Positions 14,036 to 22,620 of a stretch of DNA of 25,924 nucleotides are shown here, one piece after another. The stretch comes from CAYPZL01 sp964415045 (GTDB taxonomy: Bacteria; Planctomycetota; Phycisphaerae; Sedimentisphaerales; Anaerobacaceae). Position numbers and translations under genes: made by a program. The notes beneath the pieces are model-generated. The model ran no database searches. It worked only from the letters and a program-made list of their open reading frames with translations, and had not been told where the DNA came from. Position 1 is the stretch's first letter; each line of letters starts with the position of its first letter. The stretch covers positions 1 through 25,924 of the forward strand of contig CAYPZL010000066.1 in the NCBI GenBank assembly GCA_964415045.1. The letters are read 5' to 3'.

Positions 14036-17008
14036 ATGTATCGGAAAACGCAGTGTACCATCTGCGGTGCGGTGGTGGCGGTCTGTGCCGGCGTCGCCCT
14101 GGGCTGGACCAGCGTTGACGTCGGAACGCCGACGCCCGGAAGCGCCATCTTCGATGAGGCGACGGGGACGTGGACCGTCGCCGGCAACGGCAACGACATC
14201 TGGGGCAACTCGGATAATTTTCATTTCGTCTTCAAATACATGGTTGGCGACGGTTCCCTCGCGGCCCGTGTGGTCGCCTGGAGCGACGGCTCCAACGCCT
14301 GGGCCAAGGCGGGCGTCATGATGCGCGAGGAACTCGTCGGCGGGTCGCGTCACGCCATGACGGTCATCACCGGCGGCAACGGCGGAGGCGGCTCCTTCCA
14401 GCGGCGTCTCACCGCCGACAGCGGCTCGTCGTCCAGCTCCAATCCGTCGCCGGCCCCGCAGCCGCCCTGGTACGTCAAGATCGAGCGGACCGGCGATGAG
14501 TTCCGCGGGTATTTTTCGCAGGACGGCGTGAACTGGACGCAGCACGGCCCGGTCCTGACCATTCCCATGCGGACGCAAGCCGGGACCAAAGCGGGATGCT
14601 ACGTCGGTTTGTGCGTGACCTCGCACGTCGCCGCTACGCTCCGCACCGCGACCTTCGACAGTGTGGCGCTCGAAGGCGAGGTCTTCGATGCGCCGCCGCC
14701 GCAACTGGAGGCCTACGATCCGATCCCCGCCGACGGGACCACTGGTGTGGTGACGCCGCTGTTGCAGTGGACCGCCGGGGACACGGCCGTGGGGCACAAG
14801 GTGTACTTGGGCACCGGCGAAGAGCTTAGCGAGGCCGATCTGGTCGCGCCGCTGCATCCGGCGACCCTGTACTTCCACGCGCCGGGTCTGGCGCCGGGAG
14901 CCGCGTATCGCTGGCGCGTCGACGAGGTCGATGCGGCCGGCGCGGTTCACACCGGCGCCGTCTGGAGTTTCAGCGCCGCACCGCTGACCGCCTTCGAGCC
15001 GGCGCCGCCGTCGGGGGCGAGGTTCCAGGACGTCGATGTCGATCTTGCCTGGACCGGCGGCGCTAACGCCCTCACGCACGACGTCTACTTCAGCACCAGC
15101 GAAGAAGACGTCGCCAACGCTGCGCCGGCGGCCTTCCGGGGCAATCAGTTCGAGAACGGTTTCGATCCGGGAACGCTCGCTCTGGACGCGGGTCGCTACT
15201 ACATCGCCGCGCTCTGGAAAGAAGGCGGCGGGGGCGACCACTGCTCCGCCGCGTGGCAGGGTCCCGGCGTCCCGCAGCGAACGCTCATCAGGGGCAGTTA
15301 CCTCAAGGCGTTCGAGGCGGTGTGGGCCGCGGGCCCGGACCCGCAGGACGGCGCGGTCGACGTCACACAGACGCCGATTCTGAGCTGGTCGGCCGGCGTT
15401 CGCGCCGTCGAGCACGACGTCTACTTCGGTGACGATGAGAAGGCCGTGGCGAACGCCGATGCGACCGCCGCCGGCATCTATCGCGGCCGACAGCCGCTCG
15501 AGGCCGCCGCCTATGAGCCCGGCCCGCTTGCCTGGAACGAGACCTACTACTGGAGGATCGACGAGGTCAACGAGGCCAATCCGGAGAGTCCCTGGAAGGG
15601 TGCCGTCTGGAGCTTCACCACGGCCGACTTCCTTACCGTGGATGATTTCGAAAGCTATACGAACGAGGTGGGCCGGCGCATCTTCCAGACCTGGCTCGAC
15701 GGCCTCGGCTTCTCCGAGCCGGTGGCCGTGCCCGGCAACGGCTCCGGCGCGATCGTCGGGCATGATATCTGGAGCCCGGAGAGCCCCCATTTCGAGGGCT
15801 CGATTGCAGAGACCGACATCGTGTACAGCGGCGCCCAGGCGATGCCACTGTACTACGACAACACGGCTGCGCCGGGCTACTCCGAGACGAATCGCATCTG
15901 GCCGGCGCCGCAGGACTGGACGGTCAACGGTGTCAAAGCCCTGACGTTGCAGTTCCGGGGCAATCCGCTCGCCTTCCTGGAGACGGCCCCGGGCCGCTTC
16001 ACCATGAGCGCCGCCGGCAACGACATCTGGGGCGCCGCCGACCAGTTCCGCTACGCGTTCAAGCAGCTCGATGCGGACGGCGTCATCGTCGCGCGCGTCG
16101 AGAGCCTGCGTGACACCCACGTCTGGGCCAAGGCGGGCATCATGATCCGCGAGAGCCTCGATCCCGGGTCGAAGTTCGCCGCGGTCTACCTGACGGGCAA
16201 CAACGGCGTTCGTTTCCAGGCCCGCGCCTTCACCAGCGCCAATGCCACCAGCGACAGCCCGGTGGCCACGCCCGAGCAGATCGCGGTGCGCGAGCCGGTC
16301 TGGCTAAGGCTGGAGCGTACCGGCGATGAGTTCAGCGCCTTCTATTCCGGCGACCCCGACGCCGAAGGCTGGACGCCGATGGTCTGGAATCTGCAGGAGA
16401 TCTCGATGATCCAAAGCGTCACGGTCGGCCTGGCCCTGACCAGTCACAGCTCGGGCAACATTACCATCGCGGAATTCTCGGGCGTGTCCGTCGAAGGCGG
16501 CGTCTCCGGGACGTGGGAAGCCGTCGAGATCGGTGTGGTCCATCCGAGCAACACGCCGGGGCCGTTGTACGTGGCTCTGGAGGATGCGGCCGGTGCGGTC
16601 GGGATCGTGAATCACCCGGACCCGGACGCGGTGCTGCTGGATACCTGGCAGGAGTGGAACGTCGCGCTCGATGATTTCGCGGCGGCGGGGGTGGACCTCG
16701 GCGCCGTCGAGGCGATGCACATCGGCATCGGCGACCGGAACGACCCGCAGCTCAACGGCGCGGGCACCGTTACCATCGACGAGATTCGCCTGTACAAGCC
16801 CCGGTGCGTGCCTTCCCTGGCCCGGCCCGTGGGCGATTTGAACGCCGATTGCGTTGTTGATTACCGCGACCTGGAGCTCCTGGCCGGACAGTGGCTCGGC
16901 CCGGACACAGGCGACGCGGGGTTCGACATCGACGGTGACGGCCGCGTGGACCTTCTCGATTTCGCGCTTCTGGCTGGCTCGTGGCAGGAGGAATTGCTCT
17001 GGCCGTAA
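14036..17008 (+). CDS. large secreted modular protein with two DUF1349 domains and dockerin-like tail
   Basis: A 990-residue protein with a signal peptide (residues 1-24). Visible modules: a DUF1349 / concanavalin-like domain (about 25-215: GNDIWGNSDNFHFVFKY, WAKAGVMMRE, IERTGDEFRGYFSQDG); three Ig/fibronectin-like repeats of planctomycete type (about 222-316, 317-421, 428-530: PADGTTGV, VYLG, YRWRVDEV; then DVYFGDDEKAV, YYWRIDEVNE); a jelly-roll-like domain starting VDDFESYTNE (about 533); a second DUF1349 domain (about 655-821) inserted inside that domain, which resumes at PLYVALEDAAG and ends TIDEIRLYKP; and a dockerin-like pair of calcium loops (931-985: GDLNADCVVDYRDLELLA, DIDGDGRVDLLDFALLA). 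No catalytic domain is seen. Probably a carbohydrate-binding or adhesive surface protein. GGAG is 8 nt before the ATG. The antisense frames here are shadows. Confidence 0.88.
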   Translation: MYRKTQCTICGAVVAVCAGVALGWTSVDVGTPTPGSAIFDEATGTWTVAGNGNDIWGNSDNFHFVFKYMVGDGSLAARVVAWSDGSNAWAKAGVMMREELVGGSRHAMTVITGGNGGGGSFQRRLTADSGSSSSSNPSPAPQPPWYVKIERTGDEFRGYFSQDGVNWTQHGPVLTIPMRTQAGTKAGCYVGLCVTSHVAATLRTATFDSVALEGEVFDAPPPQLEAYDPIPADGTTGVVTPLLQWTAGDTAVGHKVYLGTGEELSEADLVAPLHPATLYFHAPGLAPGAAYRWRVDEVDAAGAVHTGAVWSFSAAPLTAFEPAPPSGARFQDVDVDLAWTGGANALTHDVYFSTSEEDVANAAPAAFRGNQFENGFDPGTLALDAGRYYIAALWKEGGGGDHCSAAWQGPGVPQRTLIRGSYLKAFEAVWAAGPDPQDGAVDVTQTPILSWSAGVRAVEHDVYFGDDEKAVANADATAAGIYRGRQPLEAAAYEPGPLAWNETYYWRIDEVNEANPESPWKGAVWSFTTADFLTVDDFESYTNEVGRRIFQTWLDGLGFSEPVAVPGNGSGAIVGHDIWSPESPHFEGSIAETDIVYSGAQAMPLYYDNTAAPGYSETNRIWPAPQDWTVNGVKALTLQFRGNPLAFLETAPGRFTMSAAGNDIWGAADQFRYAFKQLDADGVIVARVESLRDTHVWAKAGIMIRESLDPGSKFAAVYLTGNNGVRFQARAFTSANATSDSPVATPEQIAVREPVWLRLERTGDEFSAFYSGDPDAEGWTPMVWNLQEISMIQSVTVGLALTSHSSGNITIAEFSGVSVEGGVSGTWEAVEIGVVHPSNTPGPLYVALEDAAGAVGIVNHPDPDAVLLDTWQEWNVALDDFAAAGVDLGAVEAMHIGIGDRNDPQLNGAGTVTIDEIRLYKPRCVPSLARPVGDLNADCVVDYRDLELLAGQWLGPDTGDAGFDIDGDGRVDLLDFALLAGSWQEELLWP

Positions 17009-17024
17009 GATCCAAAGACTGACG

Positions 17025-17082
17025 GCACGAACCGTTCGTGCGGTACGATGGCAGGGCCTGTGACACGCGGCACAGGCCCTGC
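17025..17082. terminator. double hairpin between convergent genes
   Basis: GCACGAA-CCG-TTCGTGC (17025-17041) is followed by a perfect 12-bp stem, GCAGGGCCTGTG with CACAGGCCCTGC (17051-17082). No T-run follows on either strand, but placement between convergent genes (ends at 17008 and 17153) suits a bidirectional transcription end or mRNA 3'-end protector. Confidence 0.6.
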
Positions 17083-17152
17083 GCGTGCCGAGTCTTCGGA
17101 ACGATTGAGGATGCGGAGCGATGCGGGCCCGGGGCTTCGCGTCACGTAGTCG

Positions 17153-18364
17153 TCAGGCCGGGTTCTTTCGGGGTACCGGCCAGGCCACGCCTTGCCAGCC
17201 GCTGATCTGCCCGCCGACGCTGCGGCTTGCTGTCAGGAGCACGAGGACCCGGTGGCATTCATCAGGGCCGTTGCAAACAGCGGCCCGGACCAGGCCGGAC
17301 TCCCCGTTTTCCAGCACGCGCGAAAGCCGCTCGCGATCTACCGGACGCTCCCACAGGCACTCTTGCGTCACGTGAATCCCGACCACTTCTTCGCTCCGGT
17401 TCTTGTCGAACAAGCGTACGAAGGCGGGATTGACGTACGTTATCACGCCCTCTTGATCGAGCAGAAAGATCGGGAGGTCCGAGCGCACCAGCAGGAGCTG
17501 GTACTTCTCTTCTTCGGCGAGGTTCTTCTCGACGGCCTTGAGAATATCCGTTTGCGAGATGATTCCGCACACGCGCTTGCCGTCCTGGACCACGAGCCGG
17601 TGAATCCTCATCTTGTCCATGAGTCGGCTCGCGGTGAACACCGAATAGTGCGAGGGGATGAAGAGAATGGGTGTGGACATTACGTCCGCCACGCATTGGG
17701 AGCTGAAGTCCTTGCCCTGCGAAACCACGCGTACCAGGATGTCTCGCTGCGAGACGAGTCCGACGGGCTCATCGGCGTGCATGACCACCACGCACGAGAT
17801 GTTCTTCGACCACATGAGCCGCGCCGTGTCGGCGACGTTATCTTCCGTGCTTACCGTGATAACGCGCGGACTCATCACGTCCGAGACACACTGCAGCGGC
17901 GCCAGGTGGATCAGACTGCGGGTGATGTCGGTCTGGGTGACGATCCCGACCAGTTGCCCGTCGACGACGATGGGCAGATGCTTGACGTGCTTGGCCTTGA
18001 GCATCCGGCTGGCGTCAAGGACCGGCAGGTCGGGCGAAGCCACCACGGTCGGGCTCGACATGTGATCGGCCACGGTGATGTGCCGTTGCCCATCCTGCTC
18101 CACCGAGATGCCGAGGAGCAGATCCTTCTGGGTCAGAACGCCGACGACGCCGTCGTCCACCACGACCAGACAGGAGACCCCGTGGTTGCACATCCGACTG
18201 GCTGCGACCGAGGCGCTCTCGGTTGGGTGAGCCGTGACCGGCGGCTCGCTCATGATGTCCCCCAGTGTCAGCCGCGCCTGGGCGGGGCCCGCCGCCTCGG
18301 CGTCCCGCGGCTGCTTGGCCTCTGCGCTGATACAACATCCGCTCTGGATCTGGCTACCTGTCAT
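17153..18364 (-). CDS. four-CBS-domain protein with C-terminal PAS domain
   Basis: A 403-residue soluble protein. Four CBS domains lie in tandem (about 34-85, 98-150, 160-215, 225-280), each opening with (D/H)(I/V)MS(E/S/P/T)P and closing with a 'G-(V/I)-x-(T/S)-Q-x-D-I/L' motif (GVLTQKDLL, GIVTQTDIT, GLVSQRDIL, GIISQTDIL). Paired CBS domains form Bateman modules that bind adenine nucleotides. A PAS domain follows (about 290-400: LPIFLLDQEGVITYVNPAFVR), normally a sensor or interaction module. There is no kinase, cyclase or other output domain, so the protein probably works by contact with a partner, plausibly the STAS protein encoded 130 nt upstream. GGGGA before the ATG at 18364 and the absence of any domain further upstream support this start. 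Confidence 0.9.
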   Translation of the reverse strand: MTGSQIQSGCCISAEAKQPRDAEAAGPAQARLTLGDIMSEPPVTAHPTESASVAASRMCNHGVSCLVVVDDGVVGVLTQKDLLLGISVEQDGQRHITVADHMSSPTVVASPDLPVLDASRMLKAKHVKHLPIVVDGQLVGIVTQTDITRSLIHLAPLQCVSDVMSPRVITVSTEDNVADTARLMWSKNISCVVVMHADEPVGLVSQRDILVRVVSQGKDFSSQCVADVMSTPILFIPSHYSVFTASRLMDKMRIHRLVVQDGKRVCGIISQTDILKAVEKNLAEEEKYQLLLVRSDLPIFLLDQEGVITYVNPAFVRLFDKNRSEEVVGIHVTQECLWERPVDRERLSRVLENGESGLVRAAVCNGPDECHRVLVLLTASRSVGGQISGWQGVAWPVPRKNPA

Positions 18365-18494
18365 TCCAGTCCCCTGATTTTTCCCCTTCGCGTTTCCATG
18401 CCGGCAGATTGCACGGCGCACACAAGATTCTAATCGCGATTCGGCGTCGTACGTCCGGCCCCTTCGCGAGCGACGTATCGCGGCGGATTGGCTG

Positions 18495-18830
18495 TCAGTC
18501 GCCGGCTTCCACCGTGGCCATGGCGTCAGACCGGTCGCCGACGATGTCAAACACTTCGGTAAGTCCCGTTACGGAGAAGATGCGCCGCGTCACTTCCCTG
18601 ACGCCGCAAAGGACAAGCCGGTGGCGGCAATCGTGAAGCAGCTTCTGGATTCGCAGCAGGCTCGCCAGATGGTGCGAGCTCATGATGTCCAGCTCCGCAC
18701 AATCGACAATGACGTCGCAGTCACCGCGCTGCCTGACAAGCTGAAGGGCTTCGTTCAATTCGCGGTCAATATCGGCTTTCCCGGGCGGACATACCAGAAT
18801 CACACCTGCCGACTGTTCCTGAGTTACCAT
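18495..18830 (-). CDS. STAS-domain protein (anti-sigma factor antagonist type)
   Basis: A 111-residue single STAS domain. The core (DVIVDCAELDIMSSHHLASL, residues about 47-66) has the D-x-S/S-S site at the start of the key helix, where SpoIIAA-like proteins are phosphorylated by an anti-sigma kinase. It continues LVLCGVREVTRRIFSVTGL, the typical second half of the fold. Such proteins are partner-switching regulators that release a sigma factor or act in stressosome-like complexes. No kinase or phosphatase is in the window. AAAGGAG 6 nt before the ATG at 18830 fixes the start. It heads a two-gene unit with the CBS/PAS gene, which suggests one signalling module. Confidence 0.88.
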   Translation of the reverse strand: MVTQEQSAGVILVCPPGKADIDRELNEALQLVRQRGDCDVIVDCAELDIMSSHHLASLLRIQKLLHDCRHRLVLCGVREVTRRIFSVTGLTEVFDIVGDRSDAMATVEAGD

Positions 18831-19225
18831 GTGTTGCTCCTTTCCCTGCGTTTCCTGCCCTGCGGCCTGGCCCGTCCGTGTCTGCCGGACCGATAACCTG
18901 ACGCTCTCGCAGTCAAGCCGGCCGCATCTTGTTGAAACCTGTTGAAACAAACCATCAATGTTGTTTCGTCTCCGACTTGTGCACTATCGGCAGCCTGGCC
19001 CGGCAACTTTCGGGAAAAACCCGGTGAATCGCCGGGGTCCGCCCGGAAATGTATGGCAGGGCGGGCGAGACAACCCAACCAGGGCTTTGCCGCCTGGATG
19101 TTGCTTCCGCCGGGCCGGGCCGGTGACCGTGGATTTGTTTCGTTCTCCGCCAGGATGCCCCGGAGCTGTGATTGCGGTCGCTGCCGGCCTGCACCTCCTT
19201 CGCAAACGCTCGTCATTTTTTGCGG
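18831..19225. other. gene-free divergent region
   Basis: No credible gene is visible on either strand. At 18930-18949 two tandem copies of a TGTTGAAAC unit occur, upstream of the STAS gene, which could be a regulator half-site pair. The rest is GC-rich and carries only short hairpins. Confidence 0.4.
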
Positions 19226-19255
19226 TTGACGCCGGGCGCAGCGATGGTGTATGAA
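19226..19255 (+). promoter_or_regulatory. candidate promoter of the DUF1080 lipoprotein gene
   Basis: TTGACG and TATGAA are separated by 18 bp; the ATG lies about 118 bp downstream. Confidence 0.5.
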
Positions 19256-19372
19256 GAACGAGCATGACGCGGCTGGATGCAGCCGGGCCGAGCGTGGTGT
19301 GCCGGAAGCGCGGCGCGCCGTGATGAGTCAACGGAAAACACGGTTCTTTTGTCTTTAAGAGAGGGCGCAAAG

Positions 19373-20053
19373 ATGACGCGAGTCGCTGGTAAAGTCGGAT
19401 TGTGGATGTTTGTCGTGGTTTCCCTGTTTACCCTGGCGGGCTGCGAAGGTGGTTTGGGCTTTCTTTCCGGCGGCAAGAAGACGGTGCTCTGGAACGGCGA
19501 GGATTTCACCGGCTGGGAGCGGTTTGTCCCCGACGCTACGGTTGATGTGAATGATGTCTGGCGCATTCGCGAAGGGGCGATCTACTGCAAGGGAGTGCCC
19601 AACGGGTATATGCGCACGCAGACCAGGCACAAGAACTACCACCTGCATCTCGAGTGGCGCTGGGTGGAGAAGCCCACCAACAGCGGCGTGCTGCTGCATG
19701 CCAGCGGTCCCGACAAGGTATGGCCCACCTGCATCGAGTGCCAGCTCAAGGCCGGCAGTGCCGGCGACTTCGTGCTCATCGGAGGCACCGGCATCACCGT
19801 CGACGGCGTGGACCGCCAGAACCCGGAAAAGCAGTTCGTCGTCGTTGAGAAGATGGCGCCGACCAGCGAGAATCCCGCCGGGCAGTGGAACAGCTACGAC
19901 ATTCACTGCAAGGACGACACCATTCGCTGCTTCGTCAACGGCGTCCTCCAGAACGAAGGCACAGCGGCCACCGTGACATCCGGATGGATCTGTCTCCAGA
20001 GCGAGGGCAGTCCCATCGAGTTCCGCAACATCTATCTGCTCCCCGCCGAGTAG
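19373..20053 (+). CDS. 3-keto-disaccharide hydrolase-type (DUF1080) lipoprotein
   Basis: A 226-residue protein with a signal peptide and lipobox (LAGC, residues 21-24), so lipid-anchored outside the inner membrane. The domain (about 38-226) starts with VLWNGEDFTGWERF, the hallmark opening of DUF1080, and continues WRIREGAIYCKG, NYHLHLEWRW, NSGVLLHASG, ECQLKAG, WNSYDIHC, FVNGVLQN and ends SPIEFRNIYLLP. Members of this concanavalin-like family hydrolyse 3-keto-glycosides in some Bacteroidetes and are hugely expanded in Planctomycetes; the activity here is inferred. Length is normal. GAGAGGG lies 7-13 nt before the ATG. The gene appears to stand alone, without the dehydrogenases that make 3-keto sugars. 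Confidence 0.92.
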   Translation: MTRVAGKVGLWMFVVVSLFTLAGCEGGLGFLSGGKKTVLWNGEDFTGWERFVPDATVDVNDVWRIREGAIYCKGVPNGYMRTQTRHKNYHLHLEWRWVEKPTNSGVLLHASGPDKVWPTCIECQLKAGSAGDFVLIGGTGITVDGVDRQNPEKQFVVVEKMAPTSENPAGQWNSYDIHCKDDTIRCFVNGVLQNEGTAATVTSGWICLQSEGSPIEFRNIYLLPAE

Positions 20054-20082
20054 GCGACCGTCGGCGAGAAGATTGAGAAGGA

Positions 20083-20115
20083 GGCCCAAGCGGCATCGGT
20101 GTCCGCGGGCCCTTT
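20083..20115 (+). terminator. weak terminator candidate after the DUF1080 gene
   Basis: GGCCC (20083-20087) pairs with GGGCC (20107-20111), with an inner CGG/CCG, followed by CTTTAT. The stem is interrupted and the T-run short. Confidence 0.35.
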
Positions 20116-20155
20116 ATCAGCACACGGAATTGTAGTCCCGGCGCGCGGGGATTGG

Positions 20156-20192
20156 CCCACGCATTTGTGTGCGTGAGGTCTTTCCGCGTGGG
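20156..20192. repeat. short inverted repeat in the gap before the sigma gene
   Basis: CCCACGC (20156-20162) is complementary to GCGTGGG (20186-20192), followed by GAGCCCGCCCTAC, a tag often repeated around planctomycete genomes as far as I recall. The rest of 20054-20321 holds no gene. A TATATT at 20303-20308 could be the -10 of the sigma gene. Confidence 0.4.
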
Positions 20193-20321
20193 TTGAGAGC
20201 CCGCCCTACAGCGGCGCGGGCGGCGTCTTCACCGGCGAGGCGCGGTCGAATCATTCCAACAAAACCGGCAAATTGTGTATGACCATGCTCTGCGAGGCAT
20301 CTATATTGAGTGAAGATCGAT

Positions 20322-20903
20322 ATGAAAGCAGAGCCGGAGCAAAACGAATGGGCATTGGCGCGTGCCGCCCGGCAGGGCGACAGGGAGGCCGTACAGTTGC
20401 TGCTCGTGCAGAACTGGACGTGGCTGCGGGGGCTGCTCTACGGTGTGCTGGCCGATGCGCAGGATCTTGACGATGTTTTGCAGGATGTGTGCCTTCGTGT
20501 CATTACAAAAATCCATACACTGCGCGAGCCGGAGCGTTTTCGAGGTTGGCTGGCGATTCTGGCGCGGCGCGAAGCGTTGAAGCACTGTCGGCGACGGGCA
20601 AAGCAGGCCGTTTTGCTCGATGGTCCCGCTTCGCCGCTGGCGGCGCCGGCGTACGAGGAGATGCCGCCGGAGGCAGCGGAAAAGAACGAACTGTGCATGC
20701 GAATACTCGAGGCGGCTAAGCGGTTGCCGCAGAAGTACCGGGAGGTCTTCATGCTGGCCCACTGCGGCGAGCTGAGCTACGCCGAGATGGCGAAGATTCT
20801 CGACGTTCCCGTGACGACGATGCAGATTCGCCTCGTGCGAGCCCGACGCATGGTTCAAAATCAGGTTATAGGCAAGACCGCTTGTAAGGTACAGGAAAGA
20901 TGA
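20322..20903 (+). CDS. ECF-type RNA polymerase sigma factor
   Basis: A 193-residue sigma-70 family protein of ECF type. Region 2 is at about 25-95 (AQDLDDVLQDVCLRVITKI, then FRGWLAILARREALKHCRRR, the -10 recognition helix), followed by an acidic linker (EEMPPEAAEKNE). Region 4 is at about 130-185 (LPQKYREVFMLAHCGELSY, AEMAKILDVPVTTMQIRLVR, the helix-turn-helix for the -35). It directs transcription of envelope or stress genes under control of the next gene. The ATG at 20322 is one option; a GTG at 20310 is equally possible and neither has a strong ribosome binding site. Its stop overlaps the start of the anti-sigma-like gene by ATGA, so the two are translationally coupled. Confidence 0.92.
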   Translation: MKAEPEQNEWALARAARQGDREAVQLLLVQNWTWLRGLLYGVLADAQDLDDVLQDVCLRVITKIHTLREPERFRGWLAILARREALKHCRRRAKQAVLLDGPASPLAAPAYEEMPPEAAEKNELCMRILEAAKRLPQKYREVFMLAHCGELSYAEMAKILDVPVTTMQIRLVRARRMVQNQVIGKTACKVQER

Positions 20904-21472
20904 GCGTGACCGACGAAAGATTGGAACTGCTGATCGGCAAGTTCCTCGACGGGGAGATATCACCCGGCGAGCGACGGATTCTCGAGCAGGAGCTGCAGTG
21001 CAATAGTGAGGCCGAAGAGCTGCTGGAGCAGTTGCGGACCCTGCACCAATGCAGCCGCGAGGCGGTTGCCTCGGCGGTCCGTTCGGCAGGGCCGGCCGAG
21101 GACATCATCGGCCACGCCTGGCAACAGAGCGAGCGATCTTCGTGGCGCCGAATCATCAGAGCAGATGGCCATCTGCGTTTTGTTGCCGGCTTGGCGGCGG
21201 GTCTTGTTCTTGGTCTTCTCCTGCACTTTGTGCTGGTATGGGAGTCGGGCCCGCCGGCCGGCATGGCCGGGAGGCCGCCGGTGGTCGCCGGGGTTTCCGA
21301 CGAGCCGGTCCGATCGACGCCGAGCCCGCTGTTGACAGGGCGTGACCCGGCCGATTGGATGACGCGCGAATTGGACTGGTACGTCGTGACCGACGGGACG
21401 GGCAACCAGTGGCTGATCGAGGGGGTGCGGGAAGGGATGGTCAGGCCTGCCGCCTACCACGGCGGCCTGTGA
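20900..21472 (+). CDS. membrane anti-sigma factor-like protein
   Basis: A 190-residue protein. The N-terminal 50 residues (LLIGKFLDGEISPGERRILE, then NSEAEELLEQLRTLHQ) resemble the cytoplasmic sigma-binding domain of zf-HC2-like anti-sigma factors, but the zinc motif H-x3-C-x2-C is absent, so it is a zinc-free variant. A single membrane helix follows (FVAGLAAGLVLGLLLHFVLVW, about 93-113) and then a short exported tail of about 75 residues ending in a WYVVTDGTGNQWLIEGVREG segment. The ATGA overlap with the sigma gene, the membrane topology and the downstream exported PDZ protein together make an anti-sigma role the best inference. A different membrane partner is possible, since sequence similarity alone is weak. 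Confidence 0.72.
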   Translation: MSVTDERLELLIGKFLDGEISPGERRILEQELQCNSEAEELLEQLRTLHQCSREAVASAVRSAGPAEDIIGHAWQQSERSSWRRIIRADGHLRFVAGLAAGLVLGLLLHFVLVWESGPPAGMAGRPPVVAGVSDEPVRSTPSPLLTGRDPADWMTRELDWYVVTDGTGNQWLIEGVREGMVRPAAYHGGL

Positions 21473-21504
21473 GCAACGCAAGAATCCATGAAAGGAAGAC
21501 GACT

Positions 21505-22539
21505 ATGAGTAGAAGAACGATTCTGTTGGGTTGTATGGCTCTGCTGGTCCTCGGCGGGCAATCGTATGCCGACGGGGATCGCGGTTACATCGGTGTGCAA
21601 TTGGACCCGGTGCCGCTGCCGGAGCTTCTTACAAAACATCTGCGTCTGAACGCGGGGCAGGGGGTCCGAATCAGCAACGTAACCGTTGACAGTGCAGCCG
21701 ATAAAGCCGGACTGGAACGCGATGACATCATTACGGCTTTCCAGGGTGAGGAAATCACCAGTTCGAGCCAGCTCGTCGAGGCGGTGCGCAGGCTCGATGT
21801 CGACACAGAAGTATCGCTTGAGATCATCCACCTGGGCGGGCGAAAGACCCTGACGTTGGCCTTGAAGCCACTGCCGAAAGAGGGAAAGTTGAAATACCCG
21901 CCGGAGCCGAAGAGTGTGACATCCTGGCGGCCGGGAAAAGTCTTCAAGATCGGCCCGGAGGGGCGGGAGTGGATCGAGGTTCCCTTCGATCAGATTCCCG
22001 ATGTGAACTTCGACGTGAAGCAGTTTTTCAAAGAGTTTTACACCTATCATCACTCCACGGATGGCGAAGATTTCACGGTCACCATTGAGGGGGACCCGGA
22101 CGACGACGACTCCAGGGTGATCGTGCGCTCGGGAGATGCCGAGCACAGCACCACCGTCGGAAAGCTTGACGCGCTGCCGGAGGAATATCGCCGCCCCGCC
22201 GAGGAAGCTCTGGAGGACGCGCGCGAGTCGTCGAAGCGACGGGTGCAGATTCGGGAATTTCACCTGCCCAGCCCGCCTGCCCCCAACGTCTGGCGGAAGC
22301 ACTTTGAAAACATCCGCGTGCCCCCGCCGGCTCTCGAACATTGGTTGGAGAAGAAAGATCATGCCTTTGAGAAGCTCCAGGAGCAGATGGAGCGGCTGCA
22401 AAAGCGCATGGAGGAGCTTGAAGAACGCAACCGCGAAATGCTCGACAGACTGCTGGAGAGGAAAGACGAAAGCGACGAACCGGTCGAGAAGACACAGGGC
22501 GACCGTCCCACTTGGCCCCAGGACCGACAATCGATGTGA
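21505..22539 (+). CDS. exported PDZ-domain protein with C-terminal coiled coil
   Basis: A 344-residue protein with a signal peptide (residues 1-22). A PDZ domain occupies about 26-115 (GYIGVQLDP, VRISNVTVDSAADKAGLERD, DIITAFQGEEITSSSQLVEA), as in DegQ/HtrA and RseP, but there is no trypsin-like or metalloprotease domain. The middle is acidic (EGDPDDDDSR) and the end is a strong coiled coil (about 285-335: EKLQEQMERLQKRMEELEER). PDZ domains bind exposed C-termini of misfolded envelope proteins; coupled to the sigma/anti-sigma pair, it may sense envelope stress or scaffold the anti-sigma factor. AAGGAAGA is 6 nt before the ATG; the gene follows the anti-sigma gene by 32 nt. Domain calls are sure; role is inference. 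Confidence 0.87.
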   Translation: MSRRTILLGCMALLVLGGQSYADGDRGYIGVQLDPVPLPELLTKHLRLNAGQGVRISNVTVDSAADKAGLERDDIITAFQGEEITSSSQLVEAVRRLDVDTEVSLEIIHLGGRKTLTLALKPLPKEGKLKYPPEPKSVTSWRPGKVFKIGPEGREWIEVPFDQIPDVNFDVKQFFKEFYTYHHSTDGEDFTVTIEGDPDDDDSRVIVRSGDAEHSTTVGKLDALPEEYRRPAEEALEDARESSKRRVQIREFHLPSPPAPNVWRKHFENIRVPPPALEHWLEKKDHAFEKLQEQMERLQKRMEELEERNREMLDRLLERKDESDEPVEKTQGDRPTWPQDRQSM

Positions 22540-22579
22540 TGCATCTGCCGCTTTTCCTGGAGTCTCAATGCAGGGCCGG

Positions 22580-22620
22580 TTGCCGTTTCCAGAATATGTT
22601 GGGAAATGGGCATCCGGCAA
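22580..22620. repeat. compound inverted repeat abutting the parA promoter
   Basis: TTGCCG (22580-22585) pairs with CGGCAA (22615-22620), and inside it TTTCC (22586-22590) pairs with GGAAA (22602-22606). It ends exactly where the -35 box begins, so it could be an operator, or a terminator stem for the upstream operon; there is no T-run. Confidence 0.45.

Noticed and set aside
14012..16120. 702-codon minus-strand frame opposite the secreted modular protein
   Set aside because: Arginine/valine/glycine-rich antisense translation without family features; the plus strand holds recognised domains over the same bases.
17192..18433. 413-codon plus-strand frame opposite the CBS/PAS gene
   Set aside because: Histidine/aspartate-rich antisense of repeated CBS codons, no domain of its own.
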